40,545 nt of DNA from a bacterium (GCA_021806685.1 JAJZQU010000003.1:1-40545), one strand, 5' to 3'. Numbered from the stretch's first letter, positions 8,877 to 16,399 are shown. Numbers and translations are program-made. Notes: generated by a model from the letters alone, not told the origin.

Positions 8877-9224
8877 TTGCAGCGCGTCAAAGAAAGCTAT
8901 TTGGCGTGGATGCAAATCGTGCCGCACATAAACAAAGGGGCGCGTTATACCATCGGCGCACGAATTGAAAACAAATTTCTTGATCTTCTTGAACTCGCCC
9001 ATACGGCGTATTTTACAGAACGGGAGGGAAAAGCGGAAAAGGTGTCGGAAGCCATTTTTCTTTTAGACACGTTGAAGTTTATTATCTCGGTGGCTTGGGA
9101 AGGTAAATTGATTTCGCACAAACAATTTGATGAGATCGCCAACAAACTCGATGAGGTCGGCAAGATGCTAGGCGGTTGGAGGAAAAGCCTGGACAATCCG
9201 GAAAAGAAAAACCGCACTCTGTAA
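8877..9224 (+). CDS. avd: Avd-like DGR accessory protein (four-helix bundle)
   Basis: Avd proteins are small basic helical bundles that bind the RT and template RNA and are needed for mutagenic retrohoming. This 115-aa ORF has the family pattern: ILQRVKESYLAW (the first residues lie upstream of the track start), RYTIGARIENKFLDLLELAH, LDTLKFIISVAWE, and DEIANKLDEVGKMLGGW near the C-terminus. The track start is a TTG at 8877; the helix seems to begin earlier, and the nearest ATG (8827) is one frame off because of the (CT)9 tract. Unusually, avd lies opposite in strand to both RT and TR. Its stop lies 16 bp from the TR. Confidence 0.88.
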   Translation: MQRVKESYLAWMQIVPHINKGARYTIGARIENKFLDLLELAHTAYFTEREGKAEKVSEAIFLLDTLKFIISVAWEGKLISHKQFDEIANKLDEVGKMLGGWRKSLDNPEKKNRTL

Positions 9225-9240
9225 GCGCGGAAAAGACAAT

Positions 9241-9377
9241 ACTTTCGAGAGCGGAACATTAACTCGTTGTTCGGATTCCAGGTATTCGCGGGCTTCGCCC
9301 AGTTGTTGCTCAGCCAGAGCCCGTCGGCATTGCGTTCCAGCTTGAAGACGTTCGGGTTGCCGTCGGGATCAGTTTTT
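9241..9377 (-). repeat. DGR template repeat (TR)
   Basis: Read on the minus strand, this is the invariant donor of the VR. It is rich in AAC/AAT codons (NPNVFKLERNADGLWLSNNW...), the usual sign of a TR that exposes many Asn codons to adenine mutagenesis. It ends gttccgctctcgaaagt. It lies upstream of the RT on the same strand, with avd antisense between them. A short ORF overlaps it, but the TR is presumably used as RNA rather than translated. Confidence 0.95.
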
Positions 9378-9681
9378 GTGCAGCGCGCCGTCCAAGCCAC
9401 TGTCCTTCGACGAAGCTCAGGACTGTATTTTATGCGTGATCGTAAATCACAAAGCGCGTTACACCAAGTATTTCTATTTTTATGACAATCTGCACATCCT
9501 CCATGAAAAGCTATGGCCGTTCATGCTCTCAACGTACATTTGCCGGTCAGGTCTCGAATAGCCGTAGCCGTTTCGATGTAACCAAACTAAGGATAGTATA
9601 ACAAATTAATCATTTTATATTAAGAGAGGCCCTACTAGCGCAAGCTATACAAACCACGGACATTTAAGTAATATATAGGCC
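9378..9681. other. Gap upstream of TR and rseP, with a possible gene remnant
   Basis: It contains the small palindrome tccttcgacgaagctcagga (about 9403-9422), a fragment of a widespread repeat type, and an open plus-strand stretch (track ORF 9376-9561) reading DCILCVIVNHKARYTKYFYF that may be a decayed gene fragment I cannot identify. The last 100 bp are AT-rich and hold a TAATAT box (9669-9674) 7 bp before the rseP ATG. A minus-strand promoter for the TR/RT transcript is expected here, but I could not pick one with confidence. Confidence 0.4.
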
Positions 9682-10845
9682 ATGTTAATCGTACTTATTT
9701 TCTTATTGGTCCTGTCCGTTTTGGTGCTTATCCACGAATTCGGCCATTTTGTGGCAGCCAGGATTTTTGGCGTTAAAGCTGACGAATTTGGTTATGGTTT
9801 TCCGCCCCGGCTGGTTGGGATTGTTAAGGACAAGGGTAAGTGGCGCAAAGTCAGCGGCAAAGACGAAAAAGAATACCAGAACACAATTTGGTCGTTGAAC
9901 TGGTTGCCTTTGGGCGGCTTTGTACGGATCAAAGGTGAAAACGGTGAAGAAGAGACGATCAAAGATAAGGATGCTTTCCATTCCAAGCCCATTTGGCAGC
10001 GCATCATCATTTTGGCAGCCGGCGTGACAATGAATTGGCTATTGGCCTTTGTGCTTTTTGCCAGCATTTTTTCGATCGGGGCAACTGCCATCTTGGAAGG
10101 TGTGCCGGCTGACGCCAAAATTGAAAACAGGGAAGTCAGGATCACAAACATCATGGTTGATAGCCCTGCTGCCAAGGCTGGTCTATTGCCGGGTGACAGG
10201 GTCCTTTCCGTAGCTGGCGTTGTGCCCGAGACTTTTGAGAAGGCACGCGAGGCCATAGCTGCCCAGAACGACAAGGCTTTTGAAGTGCAGATTGAACGGG
10301 ACGGGCAAAAGAAAAGCCTTAGCGTGAGCCCAATCTATATTGAAGAAATAAAAAAATTCGGCATTGGAGTCGGTTTAGCTGACGTCGGCAGGGTCAGATT
10401 CCGTTTTGACCGAGCCCTGTTCTATGCCGGCGAGACAGTTGCTGGCTACACGCGCGATGTGATTGTCAGTTTTGGCACCTTAATTAGGGATATTGTTTTC
10501 TTGCGTCACGTGGAACAAGATGTGGCTGGCCCGATTGGCATTGCTGTCATTACCGGCCAGGTGGCTAAGCAGGGTATTGTGCCGCTTTTGCAGTTTGCAG
10601 CCATCCTCTCCATAAATTTGGCGGTCGTGAATTTCCTGCCCATCCCGGCTTTGGATGGCGGTCGTGTGCTCTTCCTTGTCATCGAGAAGATCAGGCGCAA
10701 AGCCGTAGCCCGCAAAGTGGAAGCCAGGATTCACCAAATCGCTTTCCTTTCACTTATCATCCTGATCTTGCTCGTCACCATTCGCGATATTGGCAAGTAC
10801 GGTGGCGTTATCTGGGGAGGGATTAAGGGATTGGTAGGAATGTAA
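9682..10845 (+). CDS. rseP: RseP-type site-2 membrane metalloprotease
   Basis: Intramembrane zinc protease (M50) that cleaves transmembrane regulators or signal-peptide remnants. The 387-aa protein has the zinc motif HEFGH (residues 18-22) in its first membrane helix, a second helix near 105-125, a PDZ domain around 145-220 (SPAAKAGLLPGDRVLSV), and the second metal motif NFLPIPALDGGRVLF near 315-330, followed by a last helix. Length is in the usual range. pheS follows after 14 bp, so the three genes rseP-pheS-pheT probably form one unit. Confidence 0.96.
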   Translation: MLIVLIFLLVLSVLVLIHEFGHFVAARIFGVKADEFGYGFPPRLVGIVKDKGKWRKVSGKDEKEYQNTIWSLNWLPLGGFVRIKGENGEEETIKDKDAFHSKPIWQRIIILAAGVTMNWLLAFVLFASIFSIGATAILEGVPADAKIENREVRITNIMVDSPAAKAGLLPGDRVLSVAGVVPETFEKAREAIAAQNDKAFEVQIERDGQKKSLSVSPIYIEEIKKFGIGVGLADVGRVRFRFDRALFYAGETVAGYTRDVIVSFGTLIRDIVFLRHVEQDVAGPIGIAVITGQVAKQGIVPLLQFAAILSINLAVVNFLPIPALDGGRVLFLVIEKIRRKAVARKVEARIHQIAFLSLIILILLVTIRDIGKYGGVIWGGIKGLVGM

Positions 10846-10859
10846 AATAATCAAGAATT

Positions 10860-11915
10860 ATGAAAGACCAATTAGAAGCTTTGCGGCTCGAAATCGAGCG
10901 CGATGTCAAAGCAGCCAAGTCACTCGAAGAGCTCGAGCAGATTGAAGTCAAATATTTGGGGCGTAAAGGGCAGCTGACTTCGATGCTGAAGGGTTTGGCC
11001 AACGTGACCGCTGAAGAGCGGCCAATACTTGGAGCCTTGGCCAACCAGATCAAGCAAACCGGCTTGGACCTGCTCGCCAGCAAGCGTGAGTCACTTGCTT
11101 CCAGCCGCTATGATGCAGTAGCAGAAACTGAAAGAGTCGATGTGACTGAGCCTGGCATCCGCCCGCCGGAAGGCCACTTGCACCTCATGACGCATACCAT
11201 CCGCGAGATAACATCTATCTTTGAGAAGATTGGTTTTTATCGCCCGCGTTATCCTGAAATTGATTGGGATTGGTATGCCTTCGAGGCTTTGAACATGCCG
11301 CCTGACCATCCGGCGCGCGATGACTGGGAAACTTTTTTCATGGACGCTCCAATTTCCAAAAAGGGGAAGATGGTCATGACGCCGCATACTTCCAACGGCC
11401 AGATCCACGAACTCCAGCGCCATGAATTCCCGGTGCGCATGATTGATATTGGCAAGAGCTATCGCCGCCAGATCGATGCCACGCATACGCCCATGTTCCA
11501 CCAGTTTGAGGGCTTGTATGTTGACCAGGGCGTCAACCTGACGCATTTGCGCGGCATTTTGGATTATTTTGCTGGGCAATTTTTCGGCAAAGGCCGCATC
11601 TCACGCATTCGTCCGCATCACTTTAGGTTTACAGAACCTTCTTTTGAAGTCGATATCTCATGCGGAGTTTGTGGCGGCACAGGGCTCGTCAATAAACAAA
11701 AGTGTAAAGTTTGCAAACGCGGTTGGTTGGAAATCGGCGGTGCAGGCATGGTCCACCCGAACGTCCTCAAGGCTTGCGGCGTAGATCCCAAAAAATATTC
11801 GGGTTTTGCTTTTGGTTGGGGAGTTGAGCGCGTGGCTATGATGAAAGAGGGCGCCAAAATCGACGACATCCGCATCCTGTATCAGAACGATGTGCGGTTT
11901 TTGAAACAATTCTAA
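10860..11915 (+). CDS. pheS: Phenylalanine-tRNA ligase alpha subunit
   Basis: Catalytic subunit of the alpha2-beta2 PheRS that charges tRNA-Phe. The 351-aa protein has an N-terminal coiled-coil (about 1-80), then class II motifs: motif 2 region RHEFPVRMIDIGKSYRRQ, and motif 3 FAFGWGVERVAMMK near the C-terminus. An internal CGVCGGTGLVNKQKCKVC segment (about 265-285) forms a four-Cys zinc-knuckle-like insertion not present in the E. coli enzyme; similar Cys clusters occur in some other bacterial PheS. A TAAAAT box lies 11 bp before the ATG. pheT begins one base after its stop codon. Confidence 0.96.
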   Translation: MKDQLEALRLEIERDVKAAKSLEELEQIEVKYLGRKGQLTSMLKGLANVTAEERPILGALANQIKQTGLDLLASKRESLASSRYDAVAETERVDVTEPGIRPPEGHLHLMTHTIREITSIFEKIGFYRPRYPEIDWDWYAFEALNMPPDHPARDDWETFFMDAPISKKGKMVMTPHTSNGQIHELQRHEFPVRMIDIGKSYRRQIDATHTPMFHQFEGLYVDQGVNLTHLRGILDYFAGQFFGKGRISRIRPHHFRFTEPSFEVDISCGVCGGTGLVNKQKCKVCKRGWLEIGGAGMVHPNVLKACGVDPKKYSGFAFGWGVERVAMMKEGAKIDDIRILYQNDVRFLKQF

Positions 11916-11916
11916 T

Positions 11917-14394
11917 ATGAACCTCCTTGTATCTTACGATTGGCTAAAGGAATACGTCAGTCTTCCTATAAAGCCCGAAGAATTCGCGGCGCGGATTTCG
12001 CTTTCCGGTCCGGCTGTTGAAAAGATTTTGACGCTCCATTCTGGATTGGATGGAATAGTGGTGGGCAAAGTCCTCAAGCTCGCGCCACATCCGCAAGCGG
12101 ACAAGCTTAAGCTCGTAACAGTTGATATTGGCAAGAAACAGCCGCTGATATTGGTCTGCGGTGGCTCGAACTTATATGACGGCCAAAAAGTTGCGGTCGC
12201 CTTGATTGGCGCTATGGTGCGCTGGCATGGCCAAGGTGATTTGATTGAGCTGCAGGCTGCTGAGATTCGTGGCGTCAAGAGCGAGGGTATGATTTGCGCG
12301 GCCAGTGAGATTGGTTTGGGCGAGGCTTTCCCACATGAAGAGCGCGAGATTTTGGATTTGGGCAAAGAAATCCCTGAAATGAACGTCGAACCAGGCACTC
12401 CGCTGTCAGATGCTTTGGGTGGCAAAGACGACGTGGCCATGGATATCGAAGTTACCAGCAATCGTCCTGATTGCATGGGCATGGTTGGCATGGCTCGCGA
12501 AGCCTCGGCCATCCTCAAACGGCCATTCAAGTGGAAGGAGCCGCAGCTGAATTCCTCCCTACCCTCCCTTAAACAAGGGAGGCGTTCAAAAGCCCCCCTT
12601 AGTAAGGGGGGAAACAAAGGGGGAATTTCTGTTCACATTGATGCCAAGCAGGCTTGTTCTCGTTATATTGGAGTTAGGATTGATGGCGTAAAAGTCCAAA
12701 AGTCACCTTGGTGGCTAAAACGTCGCTTGATGTCGGCCGGTATTCGTCCCATCAACAACCTGGTCGACATTACTAACTACGTGATGCTTGAGACTGGCCA
12801 ACCCATGCACGTTTTTGATGCAGCCAAGCTCAAGGGCCCGGAAATCCGCGTCCGTTTCGCGCGTGCCAATGAAAAGATGCAGGCCTTGGACGGCAAGACT
12901 TACCAGCTCGATGATAAGATTTTGGTGATTGCTGATGCTGAGCGCCCGGTGGCTATTGCCGGTGTTATGGGAGGGGAGCAGACCGGAGCTGACGAAAAGA
13001 CGACCAACATCGTGCTCGAAGCCGCCACTTTTGATCCAGTCATTGTCCGCAAAGGCTCGCGCAAAATTAATTTGCAATCAGATTCACAATTGCGTTTTGA
13101 AAAAGGCTTGTCCCAGATGGCTCCGCCTCCAGCCATGGCGCGGGCTATTAAATTAGTTTTGGAGTTGGCTGGCGGAAAAGTCATGGGCGAACCGGCCGAC
13201 GTTATGTCAACTACCTATAAACCTCTGGTTTATTCTGTCACGACAGATGAGGTAAATGGTCTGATTGGCGTTGAAGTTAAAAAGACTGAAATGATCGACG
13301 TACTGCGCCGCCTCGGTTTTAAAGTTTCAGCTTCCGGTAAGCATATCAAGGCAACTGTGCCATGGTGGCGTGACCATGATATTGAGATGGGACGCGACTT
13401 GGTTGAAGAGATTGCCCGCGTCATTGGTTATGCCAAAATCCCGTCGGTTGTGCCGATAGCTGTTGCGCCGCGCGAAACAGACCAAGTTATCCAATGGGAA
13501 GACCGCCTCAAGGATATTACCAAGGCAGCCGGTTATACTGAGGTCTTCAGTTGGTCGTTTGTTTCCGAAGACATGTTGCGCAAGGCGAGCTATGATCCTA
13601 CGCACCTCTTGCATGTCCAGAACCCGCTTTCCAGCGACTGGTTAGTCATGCGGCCCTCGCTTTTGCCTGGCATGTTGCAGGCTGTGGCTGATAACCAGGA
13701 ACGTGAAAGAGATCTCCATCTTTTTGAGTGTTCAAATATTTTTGTCCGTAAGGATGGCAAGTCAACTGGCCCATGGACCGACCTGCCGGATGAGGTGCCG
13801 GAGTTTGCGCTCATGATCCGTGAAGCCGACAACCTTGAGCCTTGGCGCAAGGCAAAGGGTTTTGTTGAACATCTTTTTGAAGAGTACGGCATCAGCGATG
13901 TTCATTGGAAACGCATTTCACGCGATGCAGTTTGGCACCCTGGCCGCACTGCCCAGGCTTTTAAGGATGACAAGCCTTTGGCCATGGTCGGTGAGATTGG
14001 CCCGCAGATGTCCGAAGCCTTTAAGATTAAGGGCCGGGTCGGTGCGGCTGTGGTTAATATCCGCGAGTTCATGTCTTTTGCCAAAACTTCCAAAACATAT
14101 GTGCCACCCATGCCATATCCAGAGGCTAAGCGCGATTTGGCGTTAGTTGTCGATCGTAATGTTGATTATCGCGAAATGGAATTAGCCATCCTCCGTGCGG
14201 ATGAGCGAATCTTGAAAGTCGAGTGGTTTGATACATACGAAGGCAAGGGGATTGCAGACAATAAAAAATCAGTGGCCATGCACCTGACAATCGGTTCACG
14301 CGAAAAAACCCTCGAAAGCTCTGAGGTTGATGGCGTGCTGGAAGATGCTATTTTGGCTTGTAAGGAAAAGTTTAAAGCTGAAGTGAGGGGATAA
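11917..14394 (+). CDS. pheT: Phenylalanine-tRNA ligase beta subunit with an in-frame repeat insertion
   Basis: Structural and editing subunit of PheRS. The 825-aa protein starts at ATG 11917 and carries the tRNA-binding (EMAP-like) domain with LAPHPQADKLKLVTVD, the B3/B4 editing domain (INNLVDITNYVMLETGQPMHVFD), the B5 domain (ATVPWWRDHDIEMGRDLVEEIARVIGY split over 480-510), and the C-terminal anticodon-binding FDX-ACB domain (PYPEAKRDLALVVD). Between residues about 213 and 238 a GC-rich palindromic repeat is translated (see 12553-12627). The rest aligns with a normal-length PheT, so the insertion is probably tolerated in a surface loop. Confidence 0.96.
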   Translation: MNLLVSYDWLKEYVSLPIKPEEFAARISLSGPAVEKILTLHSGLDGIVVGKVLKLAPHPQADKLKLVTVDIGKKQPLILVCGGSNLYDGQKVAVALIGAMVRWHGQGDLIELQAAEIRGVKSEGMICAASEIGLGEAFPHEEREILDLGKEIPEMNVEPGTPLSDALGGKDDVAMDIEVTSNRPDCMGMVGMAREASAILKRPFKWKEPQLNSSLPSLKQGRRSKAPLSKGGNKGGISVHIDAKQACSRYIGVRIDGVKVQKSPWWLKRRLMSAGIRPINNLVDITNYVMLETGQPMHVFDAAKLKGPEIRVRFARANEKMQALDGKTYQLDDKILVIADAERPVAIAGVMGGEQTGADEKTTNIVLEAATFDPVIVRKGSRKINLQSDSQLRFEKGLSQMAPPPAMARAIKLVLELAGGKVMGEPADVMSTTYKPLVYSVTTDEVNGLIGVEVKKTEMIDVLRRLGFKVSASGKHIKATVPWWRDHDIEMGRDLVEEIARVIGYAKIPSVVPIAVAPRETDQVIQWEDRLKDITKAAGYTEVFSWSFVSEDMLRKASYDPTHLLHVQNPLSSDWLVMRPSLLPGMLQAVADNQERERDLHLFECSNIFVRKDGKSTGPWTDLPDEVPEFALMIREADNLEPWRKAKGFVEHLFEEYGISDVHWKRISRDAVWHPGRTAQAFKDDKPLAMVGEIGPQMSEAFKIKGRVGAAVVNIREFMSFAKTSKTYVPPMPYPEAKRDLALVVDRNVDYREMELAILRADERILKVEWFDTYEGKGIADNKKSVAMHLTIGSREKTLESSEVDGVLEDAILACKEKFKAEVRG
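12553..12627 (+). repeat. Palindromic repeat inserted in the pheT coding sequence
   Basis: Two adjacent hairpins, ctcccttaaacaagggag and cccccttagtaaggggg, followed by gaaacaaagggggaattt. This looks like a widespread intergenic repeat type, but here it is in frame, encoding SLPSLKQGRRSKAPLSKGG. It interrupts the start of the B3/B4 region between two stretches of ordinary PheT sequence. Confidence 0.8.
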
Positions 14395-14398
14395 AAAA

Positions 14399-14433
14399 GT
14401 AGAGGCGTTGCATTGCAACGCCTCTACTTTTTT
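14399..14433. terminator. Bidirectional terminator between pheT and the ferritin-like gene
   Basis: Perfect 14-bp stem gtagaggcgttgca / tgcaacgcctctac with a single unpaired central base (a few central pairs would open to form the loop), flanked by A6 on the left and T6 on the right. It can terminate transcription from both strands between convergent genes; the right T-run overlaps the stop codon of the minus-strand gene. Confidence 0.9.
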
Positions 14434-14707
14434 ACATCTCATCCACTTCTTTTTTGCCGGCCGCCAGTTCGCGGACCTGTTCTTTGTCTAGCCCAAGCAA
14501 GAGCACTTGGAATTCACCGACGTGGGTCTTTTCTTCCTTGGCAATTTCCATCAGGACTTTTTTAATTTTAGCTGACTTTGACTTAGCTGCAAATTGCTCG
14601 TAGAGATTTACGGCATCCAGCTCGGCGATGATAGCTGCGCGCAGAATCTCTTTATCAATATTCTGTTGCGGAACTTTGCTTAAATCGATGGGTAGGGAAG
14701 ACATCAT
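14432..14707 (-). CDS. Small ferritin-like (rubrerythrin-fold) protein
   Basis: 91-aa protein starting MMSSLPIDLSKVPQ. Helix 1 carries AELDAVNLYEQFA and helix 2 AKEEKTHVGEFQVLL, giving E...E and ExxH metal ligands of the half-ferritin type seen in encapsulated ferritins, which dimerise to form a diiron site. The C-terminus is Glu/Lys rich without an obvious encapsulin-targeting tail, and no encapsulin gene is in the window. The track start at 14860 would run through an intergenic repeat, so I take the ATG at 14707 (or 14704). Likely role: iron oxidation or storage, inferred from fold only. Confidence 0.8.
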   Translation of the reverse strand: MMSSLPIDLSKVPQQNIDKEILRAAIIAELDAVNLYEQFAAKSKSAKIKKVLMEIAKEEKTHVGEFQVLLLGLDKEQVRELAAGKKEVDEM

Positions 14708-14737
14708 AGTATTTGATGAAGAATTATTAATATTCTT

Positions 14738-14802
14738 GTAACTCGTAACCTGTAACGCCGCGTCCAGGGTCTCGAGTTTCGAGATATAAGTTACATGATA
14801 CA
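14738..14802. repeat. GTAAC-word intergenic repeat, copy A
   Basis: cttgtaactcgtaacctgtaacgccg, a GC-containing middle, gagtttcgag, then ataagttaca. It shares wording and order with copies at 15928-16000 and, inverted, 28485-28553. Its ends are complementary (TGTAAC / GTTACA), so it can form a hairpin. Confidence 0.65.
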
Positions 14803-14848
14803 CGATTCTGTTAATCTTGACATTCCCCGCACGCTTCCACGTCTTCCC

Positions 14849-14880
14849 GCCTGATTCCAAGTGAGCAGGCTATTTTTTTA
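14849..14880 (+). terminator. Hairpin with TCCAAGTGA loop, copy 1
   Basis: Stem gcctg/caggc around the 12-nt loop attccaagtgag, followed by tattttttt. The same loop recurs in the hairpin after the next gene (15888), where the stem is gcccg/cgggc, so the stem differs by a compensatory base pair. No plus-strand gene directly precedes this copy. Confidence 0.65.
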
Positions 14881-14907
14881 TTGACATAGTTGGCGATCTG
14901 ATATAAA
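14881..14907 (+). promoter_or_regulatory. Promoter of the GC-rich membrane gene
   Basis: Consensus TTGACA (14881-14886) directly after the previous T-run, and TATAAA (14902-14907) after a short 15-bp spacer. The ATG is 47 bp further, preceded by a strong SD. Confidence 0.55.
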
Positions 14908-14954
14908 AAATCGTTGGTTGTCGAGGTTGTTGTTCTGTCACAATTGGAGGTTCC

Positions 14955-15863
14955 ATGGAAACCAGGAAGATTGCGTTGGCTTGTTTCATCGGCGGAGCGA
15001 TTTGCTCGGCCGTTGCGCTGCTCTTCGCGCCAGCCTTTTGGTGGCTTGGCCTGATCGCTGGCTTTGTCGGCGGCTATCTTGCCTATGATTTCCGCGAAGT
15101 GCTCCGGGCGATTCCCAAGGCCGCACACGAAGTGGGTCGGGTCATCGCCGAAGAATGGCCGGGGGCCAAAAAGTGGCTGGCCAAGCCGCGTCCCATCATC
15201 TACCCGGCTGTGTTTTTGGCAGTTGCCGGGGGCACAGGCTTCTTGGTTTTGGCCCGACGATACGCTTCCGATCAAATCGGACTGGAATTTTTTGCAGTCA
15301 TACCATCGGCTGTGATAGCTACCTTCACGGGCGTGACTTTCTTGGGATTAATTGAAACGGGTGCGGAAGCCGAGGGTTGCTTCTGGATTCCGACGCGGGA
15401 AAACGTATTGGGATGGGCGAATCGGCGTAAATACTATTCTGACATGGGGTATACGGAAAAGCCGTACACCTATGCCAATGCCTACCGCTGGCTGGTGCGA
15501 GGAATTGGCGTCGTGTGCCTCGGAGTCATCAAGTTCCTCTTCCGGGACATGTGGAGGCCAGTGGGGGAGTTCTTTCTTAATGTTTTGATTTACGTAGGCC
15601 TATTCCTCCTCGGTTGTGTGTACTACCCCTGTCTGTTCGGCTGGAAGCTCTTCAGGCTGATCCACTCGCACAAGCGCCTGCTCTGCGCCATCGATAGTGC
15701 GATTGGCGGAGCTATGAGTTACCTCCTGCTCGCCAGGTCAACGCATACGCTGGGAGCGCAAGTCGCACTCGTCATCTTCGGTGGCTTGCTCGGCGCGGGC
15801 TTCGGCGTCCTGAACTGGGAAGTCGTTTCCAAGCGCCTCCTACACGTTGAGTCCAAGAGCTGA
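14955..15863 (+). CDS. GC-rich multi-pass membrane protein, unknown function
   Basis: 302-aa protein with about six hydrophobic segments (near residues 8-28, 30-48, 85-105, 112-135, 180-200, 205-235 and two more near 245-290). I recognise no family. It differs from its neighbours: higher GC, a strong SD (ggagg 7 bp before ATG), its own TTGACA promoter and its own hairpin terminator. These traits match the three exported-protein genes at 33.8-38.4 kb. It is flanked by two related hairpins (14849 and 15888), which suggests a self-contained cassette. Polar segment WPGAKKWLAKPRP lies between helices. It may be acquired DNA or simply under different expression control. Confidence 0.75.
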   Translation: METRKIALACFIGGAICSAVALLFAPAFWWLGLIAGFVGGYLAYDFREVLRAIPKAAHEVGRVIAEEWPGAKKWLAKPRPIIYPAVFLAVAGGTGFLVLARRYASDQIGLEFFAVIPSAVIATFTGVTFLGLIETGAEAEGCFWIPTRENVLGWANRRKYYSDMGYTEKPYTYANAYRWLVRGIGVVCLGVIKFLFRDMWRPVGEFFLNVLIYVGLFLLGCVYYPCLFGWKLFRLIHSHKRLLCAIDSAIGGAMSYLLLARSTHTLGAQVALVIFGGLLGAGFGVLNWEVVSKRLLHVESKS

Positions 15864-15887
15864 CCTCGTCTCGTCGGCTATCTCCTC

Positions 15888-15920
15888 GCCCGAGTCCAAG
15901 TGACCGGGCTATTTTTTTTA
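15888..15920 (+). terminator. Hairpin with TCCAAGTGA loop, copy 2
   Basis: Stem gcccg/cgggc, loop agtccaagtgac, then tattttttt. A good rho-independent terminator for the 302-aa gene and a structural sibling of the hairpin at 14849. Confidence 0.8.
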
Positions 15921-15927
15921 ATTTTAG

Positions 15928-16000
15928 CTCGCAACTTGTAACCTGTAACTTGTAACGCCGAATCCGGAGTTTCGAGTTTCGTGTTACAAGTTACACGTGG
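15928..16000. repeat. GTAAC-word intergenic repeat, copy B
   Basis: caacttgtaacctgtaacttgtaacgccgaatccgg..., gagtttcg, then gtgttacaagttacacg. The outer parts pair into a hairpin. It runs up to the -10 box of the next gene. Confidence 0.7.
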
Positions 16001-16006
16001 TATACT
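16001..16006 (+). promoter_or_regulatory. -10 box of the 112-aa membrane protein gene
   Basis: TATACT, 8 bp before ATG 16015, with no SD between. The transcript would be leaderless or nearly so. Confidence 0.6.
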
Positions 16007-16014
16007 ATTTGCAT

Positions 16015-16353
16015 ATGGATCTCGCCTCTTCACAAGCTTTTTTCTGGTTAGCCTTCGGCGTCGCTATCTTCGGCGTCGCGGCTTTTATTTGCTGGGTGCT
16101 TTTCGAAGTCGCCCGCATGTTGCGCCAGGGCAACGAAGTAGTGGAGCACACGCGGGAGATTGTAGGCGGCATAGAGGAAGATATTGCCCATGCCAAAGAA
16201 AAACTGGGAGGCGTGCTTGGGTCATTGGCCGGAGTGGCAGCCGCTACCAAAGGCTTGGCTTCATTCGCCAACAGCGTCAAAGAATCACCCAAGGGTCCAA
16301 AGACTTCCAAGAAACGTTTTAATAAACTACTGAACGAAGAGGAGGAAGAATAG
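16015..16353 (+). CDS. Small single-helix membrane protein with amphipathic tail
   Basis: 112 aa from ATG 16015 (MDLASSQAFFWLAF). One membrane helix (about 8-33), then a helical region with NEVVEHTREIVGGIEEDIAHAKEKLGG, a small glycine/alanine patch, and a Lys-rich then Glu-rich end. The layout resembles DUF948/YtxH-like general-stress membrane proteins, but I cannot assign it firmly. It is followed by a hairpin terminator and then dnaE. Confidence 0.75.
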   Translation: MDLASSQAFFWLAFGVAIFGVAAFICWVLFEVARMLRQGNEVVEHTREIVGGIEEDIAHAKEKLGGVLGSLAGVAAATKGLASFANSVKESPKGPKTSKKRFNKLLNEEEEE

Positions 16354-16372
16354 TCAACTTGGCAGCTCGTTG

Positions 16373-16399
16373 ATCGCCAGCTAAGATACTGGCGATTTT
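16373..16399 (+). terminator. Terminator upstream of dnaE
   Basis: Stem atcgccag/ctggcgat with an 8-nt loop, followed by ttt. It separates the small membrane gene from dnaE. Confidence 0.7.

Noticed and set aside
8706-9002. Minus-strand 98-aa ORF upstream of RT as a genuine N-terminal part of RT
   Set aside because: Its first part is antisense to avd helices and does not look like RT; in the present sequence it is out of frame with RT. Kept only as part of the slippage idea.
9246-9400. The TR ORF (MAWTARCTK...) as a protein gene
   Set aside because: Its coding look comes from its identity with the VR; TRs act as RNA templates.
12553-12627. CRISPR-like repeat array
   Set aside because: Two different hairpins without regular spacers or further copies; no cas genes in the window.
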